From JACVRW01 sp963808775 (GTDB taxonomy: Bacteria > Actinomycetota > Thermoleophilia > Solirubrobacterales > Thermoleophilaceae), in contig CAWEGR010000005.1 in the NCBI GenBank assembly GCA_963808775.1, positions 806,001-870,000 on the forward strand: DNA of 64,000 nucleotides, in the 5' to 3' direction. Position numbers and translations under genes: made by a program. The stretch's first letter is position 1; each line of letters opens with the position of its first letter. Under the pieces are notes generated by a model. The model searched no databases, had not been told where the DNA came from, and saw nothing but the letters and a program-made list of their open reading frames with translations. Positions 53,494 to 61,895 of this stretch are shown here, one piece after another.

Positions 53494-54336
53494 GTGCTCG
53501 CCGAGGCCCTCCGCCTGCTGCGCTGCCCGGCCTGTGGGCAGGGTCTCGCCGAGGCGGGCGGGGCGCTGCGCTGCCCCGCGCGGCACTCGTACGACATCGC
53601 GCGGCAGGGCTACGTCGCGCTCGCGCTCGGCGCGCACGCCGGCGACGGCGCGGAGATGGTGGCCGCCCGCGGGCGCGTGCTGTCATCGGGGCTGTTCGAC
53701 CCGCTGGCGGAGGCGCTGGCGGAGGAGGGCGCGGCGGCGGGGGAGGGGGCGGTGATCGAGCTCGGAGCCGGGACCGGCTGGTATCTCGCGCGGGTGCTCG
53801 AGCGCCTCCCGGACCGCGTCGGGCTCGCCCTCGACGTGTCGAAGCCGGCGCTGCGCCGCGCGGCGCGTGCCCATCCGCGCGCCGTGGCGGTCGGCGCGGA
53901 CGTCTGGGGAGCGCTCCCCGTTCAGGACGGCGTCGCGGGCCTGATCCTCAGCGTGTTCGCTCCACGCAATGCGGACGAGACGGCGCGGGTGCTCGCCGCG
54001 GGCGGGACGCTCGTGGCCGTCACGCCGGGGCCCGGCCACCTCGCCGAGCTGGTCGAGGCCCTGGGCCTGCTGGGCATCGAGGAGCGAAAGCAGGAGCGCC
54101 TCGCCGAGGCGCACGCGGAGCGGTTCGAGCTCGCGGCCGAGCGCGAGCTGAGCTGGCCGCTCGAGCTCGACCGCGCGGCCGCTCTCGACCTCGCGGCGAT
54201 GGGGCCGAGCGCCTTCCACGGCGACCCGCGCTCGCGCGCGGGCGAGCTGCCCGAGCGCCTGCGCCACGACCGCGTCCGTCCGGATCGTCACCTTCCTGCA
54301 TTAGGCACCCATACGGTGCCCAGGGCAGGAAGGTGA
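53494..54336 (+). CDS. rlmA: RlmA-like 23S rRNA (guanine-N1)-methyltransferase
   Basis: Residues 8-34 are the RlmA zinc finger (Cys11, Cys14, Cys27, His31: CPACGQGL and CPARHSYDIARQGYV). The SAM domain has VIELGAGTGWYLARVLERL, LALDVSKPALRRAARAHP, LILSVFAPRN and VTPGPGHLAELVEALGLL. The family methylates a guanine in helix 35 of 23S rRNA. As written, the C-terminus runs through palindromic repeat copy 2. The adjacent frame gives TTASVRIVTFLH and a TAG at 54302-54304 inside the repeat, which looks more native, so a frameshift near 54265 is likely. Confidence 0.87.
   Translation: MLAEALRLLRCPACGQGLAEAGGALRCPARHSYDIARQGYVALALGAHAGDGAEMVAARGRVLSSGLFDPLAEALAEEGAAAGEGAVIELGAGTGWYLARVLERLPDRVGLALDVSKPALRRAARAHPRAVAVGADVWGALPVQDGVAGLILSVFAPRNADETARVLAAGGTLVAVTPGPGHLAELVEALGLLGIEERKQERLAEAHAERFELAAERELSWPLELDRAAALDLAAMGPSAFHGDPRSRAGELPERLRHDRVRPDRHLPALGTHTVPRAGR
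54289..54335. repeat. Palindromic interspersed repeat, copy 2
   Basis: This 47-bp nested palindrome has outer arms CACCTTCCTG/CAGGAAGGTG and inner arms GGCACC/GGTGCC. It is in opposite orientation to the copy at 39417-39463, with 3 mismatches, all outside the outer arms. It overlaps the end of the RlmA-like gene, supplying a probable stop codon, and separates it from the convergent cupin gene, a fitting place for a two-way terminator. Confidence 0.88.
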
Positions 54337-54342
54337 TCCCGT

Positions 54343-54693
54343 TCAGGCCGCGTAGCCCTCGCTCCCCATGATGTGCAGCGACACGTAGGGCTCGTCGCCC
54401 ACGACCCATGAGTCGTGGCCGGGCGGGACGTAGAAGAACTCGCCCTCGCGCATGACCCGCTCGGTGCCGTCCGCCATCAGCACGGCGGCGGCGCCGCTCA
54501 GCACGAGCCCGACGTGCTCGACCTGGCAGAGCGCCTCGCCGGTCGCGGCGCCCACGTGCTCCGACCACTTCCAGCCCGGCTCATAGCTCGCGCGCCCGAG
54601 CGTCATCGGCCCGACCCGGTAGACCTCGAAGCGGCCCTTGTCGAACTCGCGGGTCTCGGTGGGATCGTCGAGGTGGAGCAATGTCAGGTCCAT
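54343..54693 (-). CDS. Cupin-domain protein
   Basis: The 116-residue single-domain cupin has a first motif around WSEHVGAATGEALCQVEHVG and a second around EGEFFYVPPGHDSWVVGD, giving possible metal ligands His and Glu, with the last His in GHDSW. The C-terminus ends YVSLHIMGSEG. It may sense or bind a small molecule; the function is unknown. It is divergent from tadA. Confidence 0.85.
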   Translation of the reverse strand: MDLTLLHLDDPTETREFDKGRFEVYRVGPMTLGRASYEPGWKWSEHVGAATGEALCQVEHVGLVLSGAAAVLMADGTERVMREGEFFYVPPGHDSWVVGDEPYVSLHIMGSEGYAA

Positions 54694-54729
54694 GGGGCCG
54701 AATCTTCGCCGCTCGCGGCTTCCCCGTGC

Positions 54730-55917
54730 ATGGACGCGATCGACGAGCTCGCCCATGCCCTCCGCGGCCGCCTGATCGAGCGGGCGCGCGCCGGCGAGGC
54801 GCCCGCGGCGGGGGAGGGGCTCGAGGACGAGGTCCGCTCGCTCGTGGAGAGCGAGGCGGCGCCTCTGCCGGAGGCCGAGCGGGAGGCGCTCGCCCGGCGC
54901 GTGGTCCTGCTCGCGACGGGGCTGGGGCCGCTCGAGCCGCTCCTGTCGGACCCGGCGGTCGACGAGGTGATGGTGAACGGCTCGCAGGCCGTCTACGTCG
55001 AGCGGCGCGGGCGGATCGAGCCGACCGGCGTCTCGTTCGCGTCCGAGGCCGAGCTGATGCACGCGATCGAGCGCATCCTCGCGCCGCTCGGGCGGCGCGT
55101 CGACGAGGCCCAGCCGCTCTGCGACGCGCGGCTCGCCGACGGCTCGCGGGTGAACGTCGTGATCCCGCCGCTGTCGCTCGACGGTGCATGCCTGACGGTG
55201 CGCCGCTTTCGCCGCGAGGGCTTCTCGCTGCGCGAGCTGGTGGCCGGCGGCACGATGCCCGCCGAGGTGGCGGAGCTGCTCGCGCTGTGCGTGGCCGCAC
55301 GGGCGTCGGTGCTCGTCAGCGGGGGCACGGGCTCGGGCAAGACGACCACGCTGGGCGCGCTCTCCGGCGCGATCCCCGGCGAGGAGCGCGTCGTCACGAT
55401 CGAGGACGCCGCCGAGCTGCGCCTGCGCCAGCGGCACGTGATCAGGCTCGAGTCGCGCCCCGCCAACCTCGAGGGACGCGGCGAGGTGACGATCCGCCAG
55501 CTCGTCCGCAACGCCCTGCGCATGCGCCCCGACCGCATCGTGGTCGGCGAGGTGCGCGGCCCGGAGGCGCTCGACATGCTTCAGGCCCTGAACACCGGGC
55601 ACGACGGGTCGCTCACCACGGTGCACGCCAACTCGCCGCCGGACGCCCTGCGCCGGATCGAGACGCTCGCGCTGATGGCGGGCGTGGGCCTCCCGCACGC
55701 GGCCGTCCGCGACCAGGTTGCGAGCGCGCTCGACCTCGTGGTCCACCAGGCGCGGCGGCCGGACGGGTCGCGCGCGGTCGAGTCCGTGAGCGAGGTGACC
55801 CGCGTGGCGGGCGGCGCGGGCACGCGCGACCTCTACGTGAGCGGTGGCCCGCTGCGCCGGCCCGGGCCCGGCGCGCTCGCCGGGCGGCTCGCCGCGCTGG
55901 CGGGAGAATCAGGATGA
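54730..55917 (+). CDS. tadA: TadA/CpaF secretion ATPase
   Basis: The 395-residue protein has the CpaF N-terminal domain (GLGPLEPLLSDPAVDEVMVN). The ATPase core follows: Walker A VSGGTGSGKTTTLGAL at about 197-212, Asp box VVTIEDAAELRL, Walker B RMRPDRIVVGEVRGPEALDM and the His box TGHDGSLTTVHANSP. It powers assembly of Flp/Tad pili at the inner membrane. It leads an operon with tadB and tadC. No pilin, prepilin peptidase or TadZ gene is in the window. Confidence 0.94.
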   Translation: MDAIDELAHALRGRLIERARAGEAPAAGEGLEDEVRSLVESEAAPLPEAEREALARRVVLLATGLGPLEPLLSDPAVDEVMVNGSQAVYVERRGRIEPTGVSFASEAELMHAIERILAPLGRRVDEAQPLCDARLADGSRVNVVIPPLSLDGACLTVRRFRREGFSLRELVAGGTMPAEVAELLALCVAARASVLVSGGTGSGKTTTLGALSGAIPGEERVVTIEDAAELRLRQRHVIRLESRPANLEGRGEVTIRQLVRNALRMRPDRIVVGEVRGPEALDMLQALNTGHDGSLTTVHANSPPDALRRIETLALMAGVGLPHAAVRDQVASALDLVVHQARRPDGSRAVESVSEVTRVAGGAGTRDLYVSGGPLRRPGPGALAGRLAALAGESG

Positions 55918-56774
55918 GCGGCGGCCTCGCCTTCCTCGCGGGCTCGGCCGGCGCGCTCGCCTTCGCCGAGCTCGCGCGCGGCGCGGGCCACGCCCTGCTC
56001 GAGCGCGGCCCGCGAGTCGCCCGCGAGGCGTCCGGGCTCGTCGACGTGCTCGTCCGGATCGGCCGCGAGGGCCGCGATCCGGGCGCGCTCGAACGGCGGC
56101 GGCTGCTCCTGGCCGGAGCCGCGGTGGCGTGGGTGGCGGGCCTCGCGCTCGCGGGGCCGGCGGTCGCGTTCCTGCTTGCGGGGGCGGCGCCGCTCGCCGT
56201 CTCGCGCGTGCTGCGGGCGCGCCGCGAGCGCTACCGGCGCGCCGTCGACTCCGGCGTGGCGGCGCTCGCCCTGGCCGTGGCCGATGCCCTCGGCGGCGGT
56301 CACTCGCTGCGCGGGGCGTTGTTCGAGGCGGCGCCGGGGGTGGACGGCGCCGCGGGCTTCGAGCTGCGGCGCTGCGCCTCCGAGCTCGTCGCCGGGGCCA
56401 CCACCGAGGAGGCCCTCGAGGCGATGCGCTCGCGTGTTCGCTCGGAGCGGCTCGACACGGTCGTGGCCGCCTGCCTGCTGCAGAGCCGGGCGGGCGGCGA
56501 CCTCGCTCGCCTGCTGCGCGAAACGGCCCGGGCGTTCGAGGAGGGCGCCCGGCTCGAGGACGAGGTGGGCGCGGCCACCGCCCAGGCGCGCTTCACCGGG
56601 CTGATCGTCGTGCTGCTGCCGGTCGGCGGCGGCCTGCTGGCGGAGCTCGCGAGCCCGGGCTGGTTCGCCGGGCTCTGGAGCTCCTTTCTCACCGCCTGGC
56701 TCGTGGGCCTCGCGATCCTGCTGCAGGCGGTCGCCGCCGTTGCGATGCGGCGGCTCGCGCGGGTGCGCACATGA
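55914..56774 (+). CDS. tadB: TadB-like membrane platform protein
   Basis: The 286-residue T2SSF-type protein has hydrophobic segments near residues 1-25, 65-95 and 225-280. The cytoplasmic F domain between them contains ALAVADALGGGHSLRGALFE and RSERLDTVVAACLLQSRAGGDLARLL. With TadC it forms the membrane platform turned by TadA. It overlaps both neighbours by 4 bases. Confidence 0.9.
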   Translation: MSGGLAFLAGSAGALAFAELARGAGHALLERGPRVAREASGLVDVLVRIGREGRDPGALERRRLLLAGAAVAWVAGLALAGPAVAFLLAGAAPLAVSRVLRARRERYRRAVDSGVAALALAVADALGGGHSLRGALFEAAPGVDGAAGFELRRCASELVAGATTEEALEAMRSRVRSERLDTVVAACLLQSRAGGDLARLLRETARAFEEGARLEDEVGAATAQARFTGLIVVLLPVGGGLLAELASPGWFAGLWSSFLTAWLVGLAILLQAVAAVAMRRLARVRT

Positions 56775-57628
56775 CCTGGGCGGCCACACCGCTCGCCTTC
56801 GCGGCCGGTGCGGCCGCCGCGGCGGGGCTGCTGCTGCTCGTGCCCACCGGCCCGCGCGGCGACGGCGTCGCGGTCCGGCTCGTGCGACTGCTCGTGCTCG
56901 CGGGAGCGCCGCTGCGGCGCGGACGCGCCGCAGCGGCCCCGCGCGACCTCGCGGCCCGCATCGCCGCGGCCGGCCGGCCCGCCGGGCTCGGGGAGCGGGA
57001 GCTGATGGCGGCAAAGGCCGCGGGGGCGCTCGGCGCGGGCCTGGCCGGGGCGGCGTCGGCATCGATCGCCCCCGGGCGGCTCGGGATCGCGCTGATGCTG
57101 GCGGCTCCCGTGGCCGGCTTCCTCGGTCCGGACCTGTGGCTGGCGCGCAGGGCGAACGGGCGCGCCCGCGCCGTGCGGCGCGAGCTGCCTTCCCTGCTCG
57201 ACCTGTTGCGAGTGACGGTCGAGTCCGGCGCCTCGCTCGCCGCGGCGCTGCGGGCGGTCGGCGCTCACTCGCGCGGCACGCTCGCCGGAGAGCTCGCGGC
57301 CACGGGGCGCGAGGTGGCGCTCGGCGTCCCGCTCGAGTCGGCGCTCGACGGCCTGGTCGCGAGGGTTCCGCTGCCGGAGGTGCGCGCGCTCGTGGCCGCG
57401 CTCGACCGGGCCCGGCGGCACGGCGCGCCGCTGGCGGGCACGCTCGCCGCCCAGGCCCGCGACGCGCGCTTCGCGCTCGCCCGCCGGATCCGCGAGGACG
57501 CCGCGCGGGCGGGACCGAAGATCCAGCTCGTGGTCGCGCTCCTGCTCGTTCCCTCGGTGCTGCTGCTCGTGGCGGCCGCGCTCGCGTCGGCGCTGCTCGG
57601 CGGGGAGGGGGAGGCCCTGCCCGTCTAG
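56771..57628 (+). CDS. tadC: TadC-like membrane platform protein
   Basis: The 285-residue protein repeats the T2SSF design: helices near 5-25, 90-125 and 255-280, and an F domain ELPSLLDLLRVTVESGASLA, with PEVRALVAALDRARRHGAPL. It is the second platform component. Its TAG at 57626-57628 is 9 bases before the most upstream plausible beginning of the helicase gene. Confidence 0.9.
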   Translation: MTWAATPLAFAAGAAAAAGLLLLVPTGPRGDGVAVRLVRLLVLAGAPLRRGRAAAAPRDLAARIAAAGRPAGLGERELMAAKAAGALGAGLAGAASASIAPGRLGIALMLAAPVAGFLGPDLWLARRANGRARAVRRELPSLLDLLRVTVESGASLAAALRAVGAHSRGTLAGELAATGREVALGVPLESALDGLVARVPLPEVRALVAALDRARRHGAPLAGTLAAQARDARFALARRIREDAARAGPKIQLVVALLLVPSVLLLVAAALASALLGGEGEALPV

Positions 57629-57637
57629 GGTCCCGGC

Positions 57638-60578
57638 ATCGCCGAAGGACCCGGAGGACCGTTCGCCTCGCTTCGCTTCGGCGGCGAGTGGCGCCGCTAT
57701 CAGCGGCTCGCGCTCGACGCCTTCGAGGCGGACCGCGGCGCCGGCCGGCGGCACACGCACGTCGTGGCGCCGCCGGGGTCCGGCAAGACCCTGCTCGGCA
57801 TCGAGATCGTGCGCCGCATCGACCGCCGGGCGGTGGTGCTCGCTCCGAACTCGGCCATCCAGACGGTCTGGCTCGACGCGGTCGCCCGCTTCTGCCCGCA
57901 GGGCGTCGATCCGGCGTCCGTGGCGGGCGCGAGCGCCGAGGCGCCGCTCGCGTGCCTCACCTATCAGTCGCTGTGCCGCCTCGACGACCCGGGCGCCGCC
58001 CTCGAGGAACTCGCGGAGCGGCGCTGGGTGGCGGAGCGCGCCGGCGCAACGGCACGCGACGAGGCCGACGTCCGCGCGGAGGCGGCTGGGCTGGAGGGGG
58101 CAGCGGCCGAGCGGCGCGAGCGCGAGCTCACCCGCATCCGGGCGACGCTCAAGCGCGAGGTCGCCCGCGGCGAGCATCCGATCGACCTGGCCGAGCTGCT
58201 GGCCCCGACCGCGCTCGAGCGGCTTCACGAGCTGCGCGACCGCGGCATCGGGACGCTCGTGCTCGACGAGTGCCACCACCTCGCGTCGATGTGGGGCTAC
58301 GTCGTGCGCGCGGCGGTCGACGAGCTCGGCGAGGGGCTGCACCTGGTCGGGCTGACCGCGACGCCGCCCGAGGAGCTGACGGGCGAGGAGTCGGAGCTGT
58401 ACGGCGAGCTGCTCGGGCCGGTCGACTTCACGGTCCCGACGCCCGCGGTTGTCAAGGACGGCCACCTCGCGCCCTACCAGGAGCTCGCGTGGCTGACCGC
58501 GCCGCTCGACTCGGAGCTGCGCTGGCTGCGCGAGCACGACGAGCGCTTCCGCGAGCTCGTGCTCGCGCTCCACGACCACGAGCCGGACGAGTTCCTGAGC
58601 TTCCCGGGCTGGGTGATCACGCGCATGCGCCACCGCGAGGGCGACGACGAGGCGTCCGTGTCCTGGGAGCGCTTCGCGAAGCGGCGGCCGGCCCTCGCGC
58701 GCGCGGGCATCCGCTTCCTCGCCTCCGGCGGGCTCGAGCTGCCCCGCGACGCGCCGCGGGGGGAGGGCTACCGGCGCGCGCCGGATCTCGAGGACTGGCT
58801 GGTGCTGCTCGAGGACTATGCGCTGCGCTGCCTCGCGGTCGAGGCCTCCCCGGAGGCCGCCCGCCGCCACGAAGCCGTGGCCGCGGCGCTGCGCGACCTC
58901 GGCTTCACGCTCACGCGGCAGGGCATCAGGCGCGGCGCGTCTGACGTGGACCGGCTGCTGACGGCCTCGGCCGCCAAGCCGATCGGCCTGGTCGAACTGC
59001 TCGCGACCGAGCACGACGCGCGCGGTGAGGGCCTGCGGGCGCTCGTGCTCACGGACACGGAGGCGCCCTCGCGCGGGCGCGACTCCGTGCCCGGGACGGT
59101 GCTCGATCCGGGCGCGGGCAGCGCGCCGCGGGCGCTCTCCGCGATCGCGGCGGACGTTCGCACCGCGCCGCTGCGCCCACTGCTCGTGTCCGGCCGCGGC
59201 CTCCGCTGCGCGCCCGAGCACGCGGACGCGCTGCTCGAGGCGCTCGCGCGGCACGCGCCCGCGGAGGCCGAGCTCGGCGGCTGGCGGGCCGAGGCCGACG
59301 AGACGGAGGACGGGCTCGCGCGCCTGCTCGCCGGAGGGCGCCGGCTGGACCGCGCGCGCCTGGGTGCGGATCGCCACGGCGGCCTTCACGGCCGGCGAGA
59401 CCCAGGCGCTCGTGGGCACCCGAGCCATGCTCGGCGAGGGCTGGGACGCGCCGTGCGTGAACTGCCTCGTCGACCTGACGGCCACGACCACGAGCGTCTC
59501 GGTGCGCCAGATGCGCGGCCGCTCGCTGCGGCTCGACCCGCGCGATCCCGACAAGGTCGCCTCGAACTGGGACGTGGTGTGCGTCGCGCCCGAGCTCGCG
59601 CGCGGCGAGGCCGACTACGAGCGCTTCGTGCGCAAGCACCTGCACCTGCACGCGCCGACGGAGGACGGCCAGATCGAGGCCGGCCCCTCGCACGTCCATC
59701 CGGAGCTGTCGCCGTTCGCGCCACCGCCGCCCGAGGACTTCGCGGAGATCAACCGCGAGATGCAGGCGCGCGCGGCGGCGTTCGCCGAGGCGCGGGCGCG
59801 CTGGGGCATCGGCCAGCCGTACGTGGGAGAGGAGCTGCGCACGCTCGTGGTGCGCGGCCGCCGCCGAGCGCGGCGAGACGGCGCCGCACCGCTCGCGGCG
59901 GGCGCGCCCCGGCCCGTGCGGATCGACGCCCGGCCACAGGGGGCGCTCGCCGCCGGCGGAGTCCTCGCCGGAGCGCTGGCGGCCGTGCTCGTCGCGCCGC
60001 CGCTCGCCCTGGCGGGGCTCGCCGTGGCGGGCGGTGCGGCCGCCTGGGCCGGCGCGAACGTCCGCCGGGCCCGCGACGTGATGACGGATGCCGCGCCGCT
60101 CGACCTCGCCGCGCTCGCCCTCGCGGCCGCGCTCGGCGAGACGGGCGAGATCGGCGCCGCCGCGGCGGCCTCGCTCGAGATCGAGCCGCGCGCCTCGGGC
60201 TACCTGCGCTGCTCGCTCGCCCGCGGCAACGCGCAGGAGAACGCGGCCTTCTCGGCGGCGCTCGACGAGCTGCTCGGACCCGTGGCGAACCCGCGCTACC
60301 TCGTGTCGCGGCTCGTGCTCGACGCCGAGGGCGATGCCGCGCTGACCCTGCGCGCGCTGCTCGGCCGGCGCGTCGGCCGGATCCGCTGGCACGCGGTCCC
60401 GGCCGAGCTCGGCCGCAAGAAGGAACGGGCCGAGACGTTCGCGTCCGCATGGCGGCGCCGCCTCGGCCCGTCGGAACTCGTCTTCACCCAGCGCTCGGAC
60501 GCCGGCCGCCGCGCGCTCGCCGAGGCGGTCGCCCAGGACGACGCCTTCGAGCTGCTCCTGCGCGACGTGTGGCGCTGA
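57638..60578 (+). CDS. Superfamily 2 helicase with C-terminal hydrophobic hairpin (frameshifted, start uncertain)
   Basis: The protein shows SF2 motifs: EWRRYQRLALDAF as a Q-motif-like element, Walker A VAPPGSGKTLLG, DECHH near 58265, VGLTATPPEEL, and after a frameshift near 59360 VGTRAMLGEGWDAPCVNCL and VSVRQMRGRSLRLDP. The acidic insert between lobes is long. After the helicase core, near 59940-60050, comes a hydrophobic pair (GGVLAGALAAVLVAPPLALA), suggesting membrane attachment, then a unique 150-residue C-terminal domain. No ATG or GTG exists between the tadC stop and GTG 57764, and that GTG would cut off the first motif. The start may be the ATC at 57638, or a frameshift hides it. It is probably co-transcribed with the tad genes. 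Confidence 0.75.
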
Positions 60579-60579
60579 C

Positions 60580-61144
60580 TCAGCAGGCCACGATCAGGTG
60601 GAACGAGCGGTCGATCGTCTCGCCGCCGGCCTCGTGCTTCACCACCACGCGCACGCCGTTGACGTTGCTCGCCGCGGAGGTCACCGAGATGACGCCCGCA
60701 CCGGGCGTGGAGGCGGACTCGTCGCCGATGGTCGCGAAATAGGCGCAGTTCCTCACGTCACGGTTGAAGATCGCGAGGTACTGGCCCTCGGCCGGTGCGC
60801 GTGACGCTCGTGGCGCCGCGGAAGCGGACGGCGCCGCCCTGCGGGTTGACCACCGCGAAGCGGGACAGGCCGTCGGCCACGCCGGCGGCGGGCACGGCGC
60901 CGATCTTCGACGAGTCGAGCTTGGATGAGTCGAGCGCCTGTTCCTTGATCGCCTTGGGGCCGAGGCTGTCGGGCTTCGCGTCCTTGCCGCGCAGCGTCCC
61001 GTTGCGGACGTCGCCGCTGCGGACGGCGTTGTTGACGATGTCGCCCGAGTCGATCGTCGCGACCGCGTAGGAGACCCCGCCGAGCGACACGAACAGCGCG
61101 ACGCAGGCGATCACAAGGGCTGGAGATGGGGGCTTCAGCTTCAT
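60580..61144 (-). CDS. Membrane-anchored or secreted protein of a lineage-typical family (frameshifted)
   Basis: The ATG at 61144 gives MKLKPPSPALVIACVALFVS followed by LGGVSYAV, a signal or anchor sequence found repeatedly in proteins of this lineage. The region GDIVNNAVRSGDVRNGTLRG and KDAKPDSLGPKAIKEQALDS is a degenerate repeat of 'N-x-x-V/L-x-x-G/S-D' units. The frame shifts near 60797 and resumes as AEGQYLAIFNRDVRNCAYFA, then ASNVNGVRVVVKHEAGGETI, ending IVAC at 60580. A Cys pair may form a disulfide. The function is unknown. It converges with the helicase gene, one base apart. Confidence 0.65.
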
Positions 61145-61333
61145 GTGACCCCCAACCGGACGCTCCCCACCGGGTTGCGGTACGCCGTGCAAGATCGTGC
61201 CCAGAAGCGGGATCTGCACGCGCACTCGGCGTGCAAGCGGCCCGGCACCCCACCCCTCGACACCCGGCTCGATCCCGCTTGGGATCGGCGTTTGCGCCTA
61301 TCCGGGAGGCCCGAGGCAGGCGCGTCGGACGGA

Positions 61334-61383
61334 AAAGTGGGAGAAGGTGTTGCAGAGTGGGGCAAAGTGGGGTACGGTGGCCT
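61334..61383 (+). promoter_or_regulatory. MraZ operator: five 10-bp-phased boxes
   Basis: Five consecutive decamers read AAAGTGGGAG, AAGGTGTTGC, AGAGTGGGGC, AAAGTGGGGT and ACGGTGGCCT. GTG recurs exactly every 10 bases. MraZ is known to bind direct GTG-rich repeats of about this spacing in front of its own gene and to regulate the division cluster. The array sits 77-126 bases upstream of the mraZ start. The rest of the gap from 61145 to 61333 holds only short inverted repeats, such as GATCCC-GCTT-GGGATC at about 61269, and no gene. Confidence 0.85.
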
Positions 61384-61392
61384 CACCACTGA

Positions 61393-61429
61393 CCGGAGTG
61401 GCGGGGCTCCTCCCACTCCGCCACTCCGG
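61393..61429 (+). promoter_or_regulatory. Hairpin in the mraZ leader
   Basis: A perfect 12-bp inverted repeat, CCGGAGTGGCGG and CCGCCACTCCGG, is separated by 13 bases between the MraZ boxes and the mraZ start. If transcribed it forms a very stable stem 30 bases before the start codon. It could act as an attenuator, RNA stabiliser or a second protein site. No U-run follows. Confidence 0.6.
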
Positions 61430-61459
61430 TCCAACTCTTCTGTCGCGGGGACATGACAC

Positions 61460-61894
61460 TTGGCGTTCCGAGGGCAATACGAGCACTCGCTGGACTCGAA
61501 GAACCGGCTCGCGATCCCGGCCCGGTTCCGCTCGTCCTTCTCCAGCGGTCTTGTTCTCGCGAAGGACGTCGATGCCTGCGTGGCCGTCTGGACCCCCGAC
61601 CGCCACGAGGCGATCATCGAGCGCGCGCTCGAGGGCCTGAACCCGATGGGTGCCCAGTACCGCAAGCTGTCGCGCTTCTTCCAGGGCAACTCGTACGACC
61701 TCGAGCTCGACTCCGCGGGCCGCGTGACGCTCGGGCCGAAGCTGCTCGAGCACGCGGGCGTCGAGAAGGAGGTCACCGTCGTCGGCGTGGGGGACCACCT
61801 CGAGATCTGGGATCGGGAGCGCTGGAGCGAGGGCGAGGCGGCCCGGGACGCGGAGATCGAGGAGGTGACGGAGCTCCTTGGCAATCCTTCTTGA
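61460..61894 (+). CDS. mraZ: Transcriptional regulator MraZ
   Basis: The 144-residue protein starts at TTG 61460 (TTG-GCG-TTC, reading MAFRGQYEHSLDSKNRLAIP). It has two SpoVT/AbrB-like halves: YEHSLDSKNRLAIPARFR at residues 7-24 and LELDSAGRVTLGPKLLEHAG near 77-96. MraZ forms a ring and binds the repeats upstream, repressing or tuning the cluster. The TGA precedes the rsmH ATG by one base. Confidence 0.95.
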   Translation: MAFRGQYEHSLDSKNRLAIPARFRSSFSSGLVLAKDVDACVAVWTPDRHEAIIERALEGLNPMGAQYRKLSRFFQGNSYDLELDSAGRVTLGPKLLEHAGVEKEVTVVGVGDHLEIWDRERWSEGEAARDAEIEEVTELLGNPS

Positions 61895-61895
61895 C

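Noticed and set aside
39417..54335. Composite transposon bounded by the two inverted palindromic repeats
   Set aside because: The repeats are in opposite orientation, but no transposase or recombinase lies between them, and the enclosed genes are ordinary, mixed-strand housekeeping and accessory genes.
61180..61290. Possible tRNA or small RNA in the mraZ leader region
   Set aside because: Several short stems (GCACGC/GCGTGC and GATCCC/GGGATC) are present, but there is no T-loop TTCGA motif, anticodon arm or complete acceptor stem.
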